64,000 nt of DNA from assembly GCA_944990035.1 (NCBI GenBank), contig CALYLX010000142.1, forward strand, positions 434,001-498,000. Direction: 5' to 3'. The position numbers were made by a program, and so were the translations under genes. How positions within the stretch are numbered: the first letter of the stretch is position 1; each line of letters begins with the position of its first letter. The notes beneath the pieces were generated by a model that saw only the letters and a program-made list of their open reading frames with translations, was not told where the DNA came from and ran no database searches. This stretch comes from Clitopilus passeckerianus. Taxonomy: Eukaryota; Basidiomycota; Agaricomycetes; Agaricales; Entolomataceae. Below are positions 1 to 11,119 of this stretch, piece after piece.

Positions 1-1523
1 TTCAATCTGTTGCTTGGTTAGGATAAAGAAGGACGGGGGCGGTGGTCAAGACATACGTTGCTAGGTATGAGATGGCGTAAACTATCCAAGACCCTTTAAT
101 AAGAAGACCGCATATAAGGAGAGAGAACGTACGTTTGCTGACGACAAAGTATGTTGAAACGAAGTAGAGATCATTACGGGACAAGTTGAACTAAGTGGTG
201 GGATGAGCGCCTAAATAGACTTTTTCAGCACATGGCTGCGGCTTACCAGGAGTAACGTTGTCAAGCTGACCGCACTGAAGCCAAAAATATGAGCAAAGGT
301 CGATACCACGCTCGTGAATTCTTACCTTGTCACGGCGCCCGTATTGATAGCATATCTAACCAGGCCGTTTACAAGAGAATCCGAGCTGGGTAACGGGGAA
401 AACATCTTAGCCCGTGAACTGCAACTGCAACGGCCTGAAAAGCTCATACCCTCGGTGCCCCGTGCGAAGTTTGTTCAGATAGTAGCAAAGGGCCATAGCG
501 GTGACCACATCGGTGGCTACTCCAGTTGCTAATGACACAGTTCCCAACGTCTGATTTGGAAAAGTAGTCAGCACATGGAACGTTGACCCACAAAAAGGCA
601 CACGGACTTGGAGCGAATGTACGGCGAATACACTTGGCAATTGGAATCTGAAGTCTAGATGTCAACATCAACATTTTACTGCGGAAAAATCTCGCCGACA
701 TACGCCTTGACTGTGAATGCGAGTGCCAGACCCAGTTGTCCGAAAACCAGCAGCATCTATACGATGCAAGTCAGTAGGAGAAAAGGAAGCGGATATATGC
801 ACACTCACGATGAGTCCTGTGATGAAGTAATTCTTCTGGCTGAATCTCCAGACACGGATTCCGAAAGATCTAAACTTTCATGAGTAAACATGAGCACCCA
901 GAACTTCGAGAGGGCTAACCCTTTGACGATAGCACCGACAACAGCCTGGAAGAATTGTTAAGTACTTGTAAAACAGGCTCAACTGCGATTGACTTACGCC
1001 AACTGTGAGTTGAAGCTGCTCACGCCTCGTTAGAGTCTGAAATCATGGAACACCATATGGAGTGCTTACAATCAAAGACCTATAAAACGCTGCAGTCAAT
1101 ACGAAAGTCTGTGGGCCGAAGTTCCTAACGCACCAAGTTACACTTGCTTTCAACAGCACGTCTGGCCTCCCATAGTTCGTGATTGAATAATAATACGAGA
1201 GGTGTGCAATGAACGCTTGGTCTGCAGTTTCCAAGATTCTGTCGTCGCCGAGTTAGCTAACGCGTTCCTAGGGTCCTCCCACCAAAAACCCTTACAATAT
1301 CGCGATAACCTGTCATGGCGGGACTTAGCTCGGATCTGAACATTGTATTGAATAAAAGACTTACGATAATCTTGAACCATATCCTATCATTCGAGTACCG
1401 CGAGAAGTACGAGAAGACCTGGGTGACCAGAACACCGTATACCACACAAGCCAACGCAAACCCAACAAAAACCGCGCCAAGTGTAGAGTCAATGCTCGGA
1501 AGAGCTGTTTGCGTCGGTGCCAT
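1..1523 (-). CDS. DUF6534-type seven-helix membrane protein, copy A (3' end outside window)
   Basis: The ATG at 1521-1523 opens a first exon with the family's N-terminal pattern (STLGAVFVGFALACVVYGVL, then TQVFSYFSRY). Hand-splicing about ten short GT-AG introns gives an uninterrupted frame. It carries LETADQAFIAHLSYYYSITN, a VTWSLI segment, FGIRVWRFSQKN, FGQLGLALAFTVKAF, LPSVFAVHSLQ, TLGTVSLATGVATDVV, YAINTGAVTSAVS and LYFVSTYFVVSKLYAISYLA. These are the conserved blocks of the Agaricomycete DUF6534 family, about 340 residues with seven hydrophobic helices. The last visible exon starts T-L-N at the left edge, so roughly 60 C-terminal residues are missing. The family has no established function. 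It is a tandem paralogue of the gene at 2175-4164, with shared intron positions. Membrane topology is inferred from hydrophobicity. Confidence 0.82.
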
Positions 1524-2174
1524 TATCCTTCCTCGAGTTGGCAGTCTTGAGGCAGCGAGGCAGGTGGTACAAGGTTGAAAAGAGAGAGAGAAAGGAAAAG
1601 CCGCAACGACACCGCTAAACCGACGATATAAAAAGCAACTTGGAATCTTTAAGCCACTCCATCGCAATCGACACTTATTTGCTGGTTCCTAGACGCTCCT
1701 ACTCGTTGCTCACAGAGGACCATGTGCATCGGCGCAGAAACTGTCCATGCGGTGACGGCACTCCGGTACCTCAACGCTTCCATGGGAATCTCCCTGCCAC
1801 TCGGCACACGTGGGATCTGCCATCTGCCTTCAAATGCAGTTAATAATCCAAATACGCCGACACTGGCCGATGGCAGTGGTTATAGGGCCTCTGGATTGAA
1901 TTGAGCAATCGAGAAGTCTCCACGGTGTACTTGACCACCGAAATGAACGAGATAAGCCCAGCTCGCTTCAATTACTTTCCGATGCGCGATGAAAACCTAC
2001 TTGTACAAAGTTTAATATTGCTACAGTGGTACAAATCTATTGTGGAGTACTTTTGAATTCCAAGCCGGTAAGAACGAAAGCCGGAGAAATTAGATATGGA
2101 TCAAATCCAAGTCTTTCCAAGTGCCCAAAAAGAGCATAAACAAGCAAGAATTAGGAGCCGAGGCCGAAATTTGA
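1524..2174. other. Intergenic spacer between the two DUF6534 genes
   Basis: No coding potential was recognised on either strand. It serves as the 5' flank of copy A and the 3' flank of copy B. A TATA-like string (minus-strand TTTTTATATCG) lies near 1622-1634, about 100 bp upstream of the copy A start codon. It could be that gene's core promoter. Confidence 0.4.
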
Positions 2175-4164
2175 TCACCGTACCCAGATACTCGATCTGT
2201 GCGGGGCTTGTGTAGGGGTCAAAGGGGAGGGAGACCCTGGGGAATCCAGATCCGACGTAACGGAAACGTCGTGAAGCACACCAATCTCTATGCTCTGTAC
2301 GGGAGCTGTTAGGTTTGCACGTGTAATCGGCGATGACTCGCGTCGGGCTGACCTTAATTTGCGACTGAGGGCCAGGGGCCGCAGGAGCAGGAACTCGTCC
2401 TGTATGGTTGGTCACCATATAGAAGGATGGTCCGTTCATAGGTGTTTTGCTTGTATTTCGGTCTGTTCCACGGCCTCTGGTAACCTTCCGCGTGTTGAGC
2501 GTGCATAGGAACGAGATGGCATAGACTGGTGTGCGGATTGATCGGTGGCTGGAATGGAGGAAGGACATGAATGTACTCGCGTTTGCTCAATACGAAGTAG
2601 GAACCGATGAAATAGAAGTCACTAGGATGCGTGTTGTACTAATGAAGGTAATGAATTCATTAGAGAAAGGTGCGGCAGAATGGACGGAGAACCGGAACAC
2701 ACCAGAGTAAGAGTACACAAGCTTATCATGCTGAATTGGGGCATAACAACGACATCAGACAGAAGCACTTGAAAGAGCACTTGACCACTCACCTGGTCAA
2801 AGCGCCAGTATTGATAGCATATATGGTCAGGCTGTTCACTAGAGAGTCTGACCTAAGATTGGATTCAGTATCACCCAAATCAGAGTAATCAAACCATCTG
2901 AACTCACGACGAGTGGCCGGTTCTGAACCGCCTTAAGAAGTAGCATAGCGCAACTGCTATAACGAAGTCTGTCACGACACCTGCTCCCAAGGATACTGTG
3001 GCAATCGTCTTCAGTTTTGGAAGAGACGCGAATTTGTTCAGTGTGAATCTAGGTCCGATCTTAGCAAAGCCTCTATGTTGGCCCATAAAGAAGACCTACG
3101 CCCTGACGGTGTACGCTACGAACCGTCTATTTAGCAAAAAGGTCCCAACGCACTTAAGATCTGTATCGAGCTCACCTATGGCACAGCCTATAAAATTGAA
3201 CGGCATCCCGTCAGATTATCCCGTGAAAGCCATGTTCGTCCACGAGACCAACTTACCAAACTGACCAAGGACCAAGGCGACCTGTGACCCTGTAAGTCGT
3301 GTGCTCGTTGTATGCGAATCATCACCGAAAACGACCTACAATGCCTAGAGTTATTGGTGCGTTCCGGTTGCTGACTGGACGGGAGTGAGAATGAATTCAG
3401 CCACAAAATTAAAAGGTGCACTTGCATCGCCAGACCCGCATGGCAAAACAACTACAATAACAGATAGTGAGTTGCGTACCCGACATGATTTGATGTCGAC
3501 TCACAGCTTGACGATCGTCCCTACCAATGCCTGGACATCGTGAGTGAGTACGACTAAAGGACAAAGCAGCCGGATCCAAGGGACACTTACCCCCAGCGCT
3601 ATTTGTGCCTGACAGGATAAGGTGAGTGACTTCGTGATGTCAGATGTGAACGAAAGTGCCTTACGATGAGCGTCCTGCATAATCACCGGCGAATTAAAGA
3701 GAGGCCAGCACAAAGTAAGGGTTATGGGGCATACCAGACAACATCCTCTGTTAACGATACCACTGGTCGTGCAAAATTCCTTGAATGGAGTCAGTATCGC
3801 GAGGTTCCTAGGGGCCAAGTCCTAAGGGGCCGTTGGGACGCACGTTATCACATAATGGTACGTCGAGTGACCAATAAAGCACTGGTCGACCAGCTCAAGA
3901 GACCTGTTGCAATTGCTGTGAATCTTTGAGGACAGAAAACCCCACAACACATTGAGTACCATATGGATCCAACCTTCTTCCATGATTAGGCGCGTTGCTA
4001 CACATGTAAAAGGCATGACTCACCAGGAGTTTGTAGGCCAGTTTATCATGCGGATATCTTGAGAAGAATGTGTGACATTGCGTAGTGAGGACTCCGAAGA
4101 CGACGCAAGAAAGGTTGAAGCCGATGAACGATGCACCAAACGTATTGTCCACCTTGAGGGACAT
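2175..4164 (-). CDS. DUF6534-type seven-helix membrane protein, copy B (complete)
   Basis: The ATG at 4162-4164 begins MSLKVDNTFGASFIGF, followed by VLTTQCHTFFSRYPHDKL. Splicing about eleven short introns yields roughly 340 residues ending at the TGA at 2175-2177. Conserved blocks in order are LELVDQCFIGH, ARPVVSLTEDVVWTLI, ALGALVGTIVKL, CFAMRVWRC, VLGQFGCAIAYTVRAF, TIATVSLGAGVVTDFV, VNSLTIYAINTGALTS, FYFIGSYFVLSKLYAISFL and TLNTRKVTRGRGTDR. A short polar cytoplasmic-looking tail (IEIGVLHDVSVTSD) follows. The frame is open throughout, so this is probably functional. One intron starts with GC (positions 2579-2580) where copy A has GT. Family assignment is from memory of the pattern; the substrate or ligand is unknown. 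Confidence 0.82.
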
Positions 4165-4778
4165 GGCGAAGAAAGCAGCCCAGAGGACGTAAATTTGGGG
4201 TACGCTGGGTATATATTTGACTTCTCATCAACCCCCGTAAGAGCATCATCGCGGTTGCTTTTGTCTTGTGTCTTGGAATTTTTGCGCTCTTCGAGCGCGA
4301 CAAATGTTTACACGCACAACCCTTACTAGGACCAAATTCAGGGTGGGATCAACAAACCATAATTATCCTGACAACGCGTGGCTTATGCGGCTTGTGGACT
4401 CGCTGCCATGATGGTGGGAAGGCCTGTTGGGCGGAGAGGTGGGTAAAGACCCATGAACATCGGTGATCAAGAGCTAGAAGTTGATCGCCTGGCAATGCCA
4501 GGCAAAATGTGGCTTAGGTTTTCCAGAAGTCGTTTCGGGAAGATCCAGACCTGAATGGGGACGTGGAGTATGTATTTCCAGCCAAGTTTCTATATCTGGC
4601 AATTGCGTTGAGCGTTAAAAGGCGTCAAATGGTTCCGAGGGCGAAAGAACAGCGGCCGAAGGCACGGGTGGCGTCGAACGCCCAATCACTGGATCTTCAG
4701 ACCACGACTAGTCTCGAAAAAGCCAAAAGTGTGGAGTATGAGATCACATTACAAAAAAGTAGAGAATCACATTGATGT
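4165..4778. other. Intergenic spacer
   Basis: This holds the 5' flank of DUF6534 copy B and the 3' flank of the GH35 gene. One plus-strand frame of 70 codons (4563-4775) overlaps it. It has no family resemblance and no splice context, so I do not call it a gene. Confidence 0.4.
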
Positions 4779-7700
4779 TCAGGTCCTACCAGTGGGACTC
4801 CAGCTTGGATTATTCGTCACCACTCCGCCAACGCCTCCATCGTAAAGGGTGTCGACTGCCAGCTGCAACTTCGGTGCAATCGTGACTCCAGGGGTCATAG
4901 CCCACAGTGCAACAGCAACGGTGCTACGAGAACATATATTAAGCATTGAATGGAAGTATCATGCTCGAAACACCTACTTGACGCCACTGTAGTTCAGGAT
5001 ACCCTCGTGGACAGGGAATTTTGCCTGAGGACTGCAAAGGCACGGTCAACATCATTCACAAGACCAACCCCACACAACTTACCCCAGATTGCCAACTCTC
5101 TTGCCCATCATCCATCCATTAACGAACAGGTACACTCTGTACGGCTGGCCGAGGGGCTCCGTGAAGTTGAAGTACAGAGGTACATCATACCCTTTAGGGA
5201 TTGTGAGGTTGAACGTTGTCACGAAGAACCCTACACCGGCAGAGGAGCTCGGAAGGCCAAGCGACAGGTCACGCGAAGTCCACCCAGTGGTGTCGAAGCC
5301 AGGCAGGTGCCATCCTTTTCGTTCACCAAACAAGCCACCTTCGTTGAGAACACCTAAGAAGTGATGTGAGCTGGTTTTCACCGAATCTGTTACCTCATAT
5401 GATGCATACCGCGTGTTTTGTCGGGGAAACTAGAATTATTTGGTCAGAAGACCCTTCATGACCGAATGACGGAAGCATACGTTTTGTAGCCACCCACTTT
5501 GCCTTGCACCTTCCAAGTGGTAAAATTCCCAACGTCCAGCTTGAAGCCACGGACTCCGCGAGGACTCTTCGAGCTATCCGGGTTATCTGATATGCCCACC
5601 ATCAGCATCACATCCCGGCGGACCAGATGCTAACTTACTTCCGTTGGTCTCGTTCAAACCCATATTATCCTATAACGTGCGCATCAGAAAATCTGATGAT
5701 CATTCAATATCTTCCCCACATACCTGCACAATCGTAATGACGTTGTCCTGATTGGCTTTGAGAGCGCCTGCCGGGAAAGTAAACTTGTCATCCGTTTCTT
5801 CCCTAATATTCCGATTATTTGTGGAGCTAAAAAGGATCGTTGATGAGTATGTAAATATGGTAAGATGATCATAAATACGATGCCAACTCACTTGCCGAAC
5901 GAAGTCTTCAAGAAGACATTATTGAGCCAGACACTGGCGGCAAATGCTGTAATGATAGCGGTCAATAGGATGTACATTGGAACCGGTCCAGAACCACGGA
6001 CCTTCACCACCGTTGATGGACAGATTTACGCTCTTCTCAGCACCCGTAGCTTTGAAATGGCCTCTCCACAAGACTGTGTTCTCGCAGCTGAATGGTATAC
6101 ATCAGCCAAGAAGCCTTTGGCCACGGGATAGCACTTACAATCCATAATCACATCCGTAAAGGATCCTTCCATCACCGTAATAGGGCTTGAGAGGTATATT
6201 CGTCGTTGTCTTGTTCGCAACAGTCCAAGTGGAATCATCGAAGCCGGTCTGAACTTCGGGCAAGGAATCTTTGTACTTCCACCCAGTCAAAGGAGGAATA
6301 GTGATGCCGACGAGATCCTCCTTCATACTCAAACTCCCGACGAACCCGCCGATGGCGGTGACAGACGAAGCAACGCGAGCGTCGCTAGATATCTCTTGCC
6401 CGTTCCAAGTAACCGAGCGGATGTTTCGTGGTGCGATGAGAGTCAATTGCGCGCTGGTCTTGAGGTCACCTGTCAAGGCGAGGGTAGTGCCGGAAATGCT
6501 TGCGCTCCGAACGAGGTATGGCCCGCCGATCAATATGGAGGAATTCGTGCCAAGTCCCCAGAAGTTCTGTAATCCGTCGTTGGACTGGCTGGCGATAGTT
6601 GGTGACCAGAAAGTTCCTGCCGTGGTAGTATCGGCGAACAGGACCAACTGCTTGTCCGAGTCCCAGATAGTCACCAGCCCCTGTGTTCCATTGATGATGT
6701 TGACCACCGTCTGGTTCGCCAGTGGGCTGCCGTTGGAGGCCGTATATTTGACTTTAGGGTTGTGGGCCTGGGCACTATTCGGTGTCCCAGTGAGGAGTAA
6801 AGACGCTTCGTGTTCTTGGGTCGCATCTCCGTATAGGAAGAGTACGTCTCGGCCGTCGATTACGCCGGCAAAGAGTACTGGAGAGGTCGAGTACAGAACC
6901 CTCGACTTGCCAAAGGCGTAGTCAGTGACGATGACCTTTGATTGTCGTCCGCCGAGGGCGATAGTTGAAGCGACAGCGGGTATCTTCAACAAACCTGCCG
7001 ACGACTGAACGGTGAGGTTAAAGTTTAGGGTGTTCCTATGGGAAGATAATTGGCCACAAGGTCCCAATGAATAGAAAAGCCACGTACGTAGAGGTAGAAT
7101 CGTTTTGCCGAACGATGTAGAAACCGGCATTGGTATCAGGGTTCCGTAAGAACGTCACGAAGGCTTTCGAGGTCGAGGCAATGTTCAACCCGGTGCCAGA
7201 GTCCGCTACCCAATCCGTCTTGTAGAATTCAGGTGAGCTACGGAGGAAGAGTCCCTGGCGCTTGAGTTCGTCGTATTTCGTCGTCAGCTCCCGAGATTCT
7301 GTAATCTAGAGAAGTACTTGTTTAACACGTGCAAATATGGACAACATGGCAGGACTTACAGCAGAACCATAATCATACGAGGTGTAAACGCCGTGGAAGG
7401 GAATAGCACCCCAAGAGGTACCCCTGCAAACTAATTGTCAAAACCTTGCCAGGCGCTGTGGATCCTTCACATACCCGTAGAGCATGTAATAGCTGATTAA
7501 CTTCGCATTGCTGGCCCACAACTGCTGGTAGAACACATTCTCGAAGTCTGGCCCTGTGAGTGTCCGGCATGACGGATAACCTAGAAAGGGTAAAAACCCA
7601 ATAAGCGCTAGCACAGAAGACTCGAAACAAAACTGAATTCATACCGGGTGCAGTAGGGCCCCAAGCATCGAAGGCACCACCTTGGAATTCTAGGGTTGAA

Positions 7701-9196
7701 TGTAAATTCGGTCTGAGACGGACATGATGTAATTGAGTTCATACCCGGAATATACCAAGCCTGAGAAGGATTGGCTTGCGAATGGTATTGGTGATAGTTG
7801 GTTGTCACGTTCTTCCAGACGAGAGGGTTTGAGCAATCGAAGCCTTGAGGGTAGGCATCAAGACCATATAGGTCAACGGCTCCCTGCAGATAATGTGTCA
7901 AGATGGATGAGTACACAAGGGTACAGAGATGAGCCCACCGAGCCGTTAATGAAAATTGAGCGTTGTCCGGGGTCGTTGTAGGTCAATGGAACATCAATAT
8001 CGGCAGCATGGTATGCGGCTTCAAGGTCCTCAAAATACGAGGCATAGGTTGCTTGTGTAGAGACCTCATTATCTTAGGAAAGCCCCCCGTAAGTTGTTGT
8101 TCCGGGGTACGACGGATCAGGACGTCATACCAATTTGTATCGCTGGACGAAAAGATTAAAATCCAAGAAGATGAGAAAATTCCCCACAAACATACCAATA
8201 ACTGGACCGCCACGACTTAGTTGATTGGGTACCGTTGCTTTGATGATGCCTTGGATGTAGGGAGTCCATGCAGCCTTCCAATCAGCAGCATTTGAACGCA
8301 AGTGCCCGGCAACTTCACTGGTGGTCCAGTGAGCTATACCTCCTGCAGTAGTCTCCGCATTGATGTACTGTATAATGGCTCAGCGACACGAGATAAGCAA
8401 GCAGAAACATCACGAACGGGACCTGTGGTGCCAGAGCTTTAGTATGGCGCGCATATAAACACTAGATAAGTGCTTACCAGGTCGTAGGACAATGAAGATT
8501 CCATTGGCTTTAGCAGCATCGAATAATGGTTGCAGTGCCCTGAACCCATCGAAGTCTACGACGCCTGGAGCTGGGTTAATGAGACCCATGTGCGTGTAGA
8601 CACTGAGGGCGTTCAAGCCTGCAGCTTTAGCCTTCTGGATGATGTCTGGCCATAGGGTTGGAACGGGCAGTCGGAATGTATGGAATTCTCCGGAACTACG
8701 ACATGTATGAGTGAGTCGCTCAGAACCAAGAACTTAGTTGGTATACTCACTGTAGGAACACCCTTTGGCCTCGAAGGATCAAACTGTAGTTGTCAAAGTT
8801 GACATTAGAACGATCCCAGGCTGAAGCACTAGCTGAGCCGTCCGTGGCACGAGACGGTAGGATGCCGCCACTTCGAGCATAACCTTCAAAGGGGTTATGG
8901 AGAGGATTCCCATTGCCCAAGTTATCCAGCCCCAAGGTGACGCCAGCCAATGCAATGGCAACGAAACAACTGACCAGTCGCCACCATCCGGGCTTCTTCT
9001 TTCCTCCTCCTTCCCGCATATTCAAAGGCTCTTTCTTGTCACTGAACGGGATTTCGAAGGGCTTTGCGTGTGCTTTGTAGCTCCAACCGAGGTAACTGGA
9101 TTTCGTCTTCTCAATGCATATCGTGCTTATATCGGATTTTCGACCATCGCGTAGTTCTGCACGCAATGGTGGAACATTCTGCGTCTCATGACCCAT
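4779..9196 (-). CDS. GH35 beta-galactosidase with N-terminal membrane anchor
   Basis: Family 35 enzymes release terminal beta-D-galactose from galactans and other glycans. Spliced exons give the GH35 opening (SLILRGQRVFLHSGEFHTFR), then GLNALSVYTHMGLINPAPGV and DGFRALQPLFDAAKANGIF. The acid/base Glu lies in AIQIDNE (codon 8065-8067). DLYGLDAYPQGFDCS follows, and the nucleophile Glu is in IPEFQGGAFDAWGP, its codon split by an intron ending at 7690. The later beta-rich domains include KDSLPEVQTGFDDSTW. The C-terminal jelly roll has NEGGLFGERKGWHLPGF and VYLFVNGWMMGKRVGN, ending ...TVAVALWAM...TGRT at the stop 4779-4781. Length is about 1,050 residues, slightly above the roughly 1,000 of fungal LacA enzymes. 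Instead of a cleavable signal it has KKKPGWWR followed by a 17-residue hydrophobic segment near residues 70-87, suggesting a type II anchor. The start could also be the ATG at 9017-9019. About 18 introns; no frame damage seen. Confidence 0.9.
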
Positions 9197-9279
9197 CCGA
9201 AGAGTGTGCCAGCGTATGACAGCGGCCGAATAGAATGCCTGCTGAAGTGGTGCGGGAAGTTCGAGTGCAACCAACGGGT

Positions 9280-9297
9280 TTAGGCGGACCGCTGCAT
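9280..9297 (-). promoter_or_regulatory. Minimal upstream ORF ahead of the GH35 gene
   Basis: On the minus strand an ATG at 9295-9297 is followed by four codons and a TAA at 9280-9282. This peptide of five residues lies 83 bp upstream of the chosen GH35 start. If it is in the mRNA leader it could lower translation of the main frame. The transcription start is unknown, so this is only a possibility. Confidence 0.25.
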
Positions 9298-9965
9298 CGC
9301 GTGACGTCGATTCTCAGCTGGATGTAGGTTCTATTATTCGGTTCCCGGGCTCCAAATGATTCTTCTTAATTCTCATCCTGCTGCTAAGAGATTCGTCGAC
9401 ATATCCACGTTGATTATGACCTCGTCGAGGGAAAAATGAGAAAAGCAAACGACTTAATTGATGGCAGTCACAGGCAAAGTCACGCAGAGGAAGCTTTGAA
9501 TTGCGGGCGGAAAGGCGCCACCTACTCGCATGGAACGACGACGAGAGCATTCTCAAGGCTTGAAAGGTTTCCAGGGAGTTGTTCTATCAATAGAAGAACT
9601 AAATTTATCCGAGGACTGGAAGCGCTCGTGACTGCCAATAGCCGCCAATACCGTTCAATTGGCATGAATGACCAAAGCGTCGGCCCGCTACAGGTATCTG
9701 CGTATCAGTCTGCTTACAGCCGTAAACTGGGTTAGGAGCATTGCTTTGGTCCACCCGATGTGGACAGCACCTTCAGAGCATTATATTGCTCGCCATGGTT
9801 GCAGGCCCACAATCAACAATGCTAAGCGCCCAGCCTTGTGTACTTTTGCTTTTGTCTTTCCACTGCGCTTTGGCCTAAGTGGGCCACACCCAACAAAGTG
9901 ACTCAAACCGAATAAAATGGCCAGTATATTAGCCACTCCTACTTTCCTGCATTTCTCTATCAACT
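9298..9965. other. Divergent intergenic region
   Basis: This is the shared upstream region of the GH35 gene (minus) and the gene at 9966 (plus). No coding pattern or strong motif was recognised. Confidence 0.4.
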
Positions 9966-10985
9966 ATGCCGATCCAAAGCTACCTCGAGCTTGTTAAATG
10001 GGAATTCTCTCCACCCAGACCACTCCTGGAGCGTCGAGTCAGACCAAGATTGACAGATTTTATTGCACCGACCGAAGCATGGTCATACCCAACACCGTGG
10101 TCGCACGAGGATTTCCTCAGATTTAGCAACTGCAAACAGAGAGCTCTCACCTACATCCAAGCTGTCCAGGACGTGAATCCGTCGTAAGTAAATATTACGC
10201 TCTCCTACTTCTTAGCTGCTGACCGGGCTCGCAGAAACCGAACATCGCTACACCAATACGTCATGGCTATTGGAATGGCCGAAAGATACGAGCTGCAGCA
10301 CGCCCAGTCCCTATTCAAACGCTTTGAGCGCCATGTTCCCTTCCATCTCAAAAGCAACGAATCACATACAATCGACTTCATCCGCGCCATCCAACTAGCG
10401 GACTACTTCGACGCTCACCAACTCTCCGCCACCGTGCAGGAGATCTGGCTGCACAAGCTCGATCGGGGAAAGTTCCCAATCAACCCTGCTATCATCACTG
10501 CAGACGAGTATGACCTGCAGCCACTCATGGCAGGCGCGATGTACCAGAAGCTCAGAAGAAGTGGAAACCGAGCCAAGCACTGGAATAAACCTCCTGGACC
10601 CAATTCGGACCCTCATATCACCATAGGAATTCGCAAGCGGATGCATTCTGGATACACCTTCCTCGTGCGACACTCCGAAAAGTTGTTCAATCCTAAGGAA
10701 CCTCCCCCGATTACAAAGGCGGAAGTCTGCGAATGCCACGAACAGTGTCTGAAGACGTGGTCGAACGCGTGGCACACGGCCGTGAAGAAACTCAGACGCG
10801 ATGTAGACAAACGGCCGGCAGACATTCAAACCAACCTCGCTTCTTTGAAGCGGGTTCTGGAAAGCGATGCAAACCTCAGAGATAGGGAGCGCATTTGTAA
10901 AGGCTGCAAATGGTCAGGTTTGAAGATGATTGACCAGAAGATCGACCAAACACCGAAGCTACTACCTCACGTATTTGACCTTTAG
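9966..10985 (+). CDS. BTB-family C-terminal-module protein lacking a BTB domain
   Basis: Two exons (9966-10183 and 10235-10985, GT-AG intron of 51 bp) encode about 322 residues. The C-terminal two-thirds follow the helical module found after the BTB domain in the genes at 51.6-61.8 kb. They share an A-x-x-Y-x-L-Q segment, an IQLADYFDAHQL stretch, and a C-x-C-H-E-Q-C-x3-W box like the CSSHQICQKVW and CTEHTKCERNW boxes there. A final CKGCKW box follows. The first 73 residues do not look like a BTB fold, and no BTB exon is visible upstream within the 670 bp flank. It may be a truncated adaptor or a regulator that competes with full-length relatives. The relationship is my pattern reading and unverified; function unknown. 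Confidence 0.6.
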
Positions 10986-11119
10986 TTTTCTACTCACACT
11001 ATTCATTCCATTTTTCCGTTCATCATTTGCTTTGGCCTTCTGCTTGTACATCATCTTAATTCTTCTGTTCGTTTATTACATAAAGTACGCTGTGGTCGTT
11101 TAAATGATAGTAATAAAAT

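Noticed and set aside
1..4164. The left end first looked like non-coding or random sequence because frames are very short.
   Set aside because: Conserved DUF6534 blocks line up on the minus strand and splice cleanly, so it holds two intron-dense genes.
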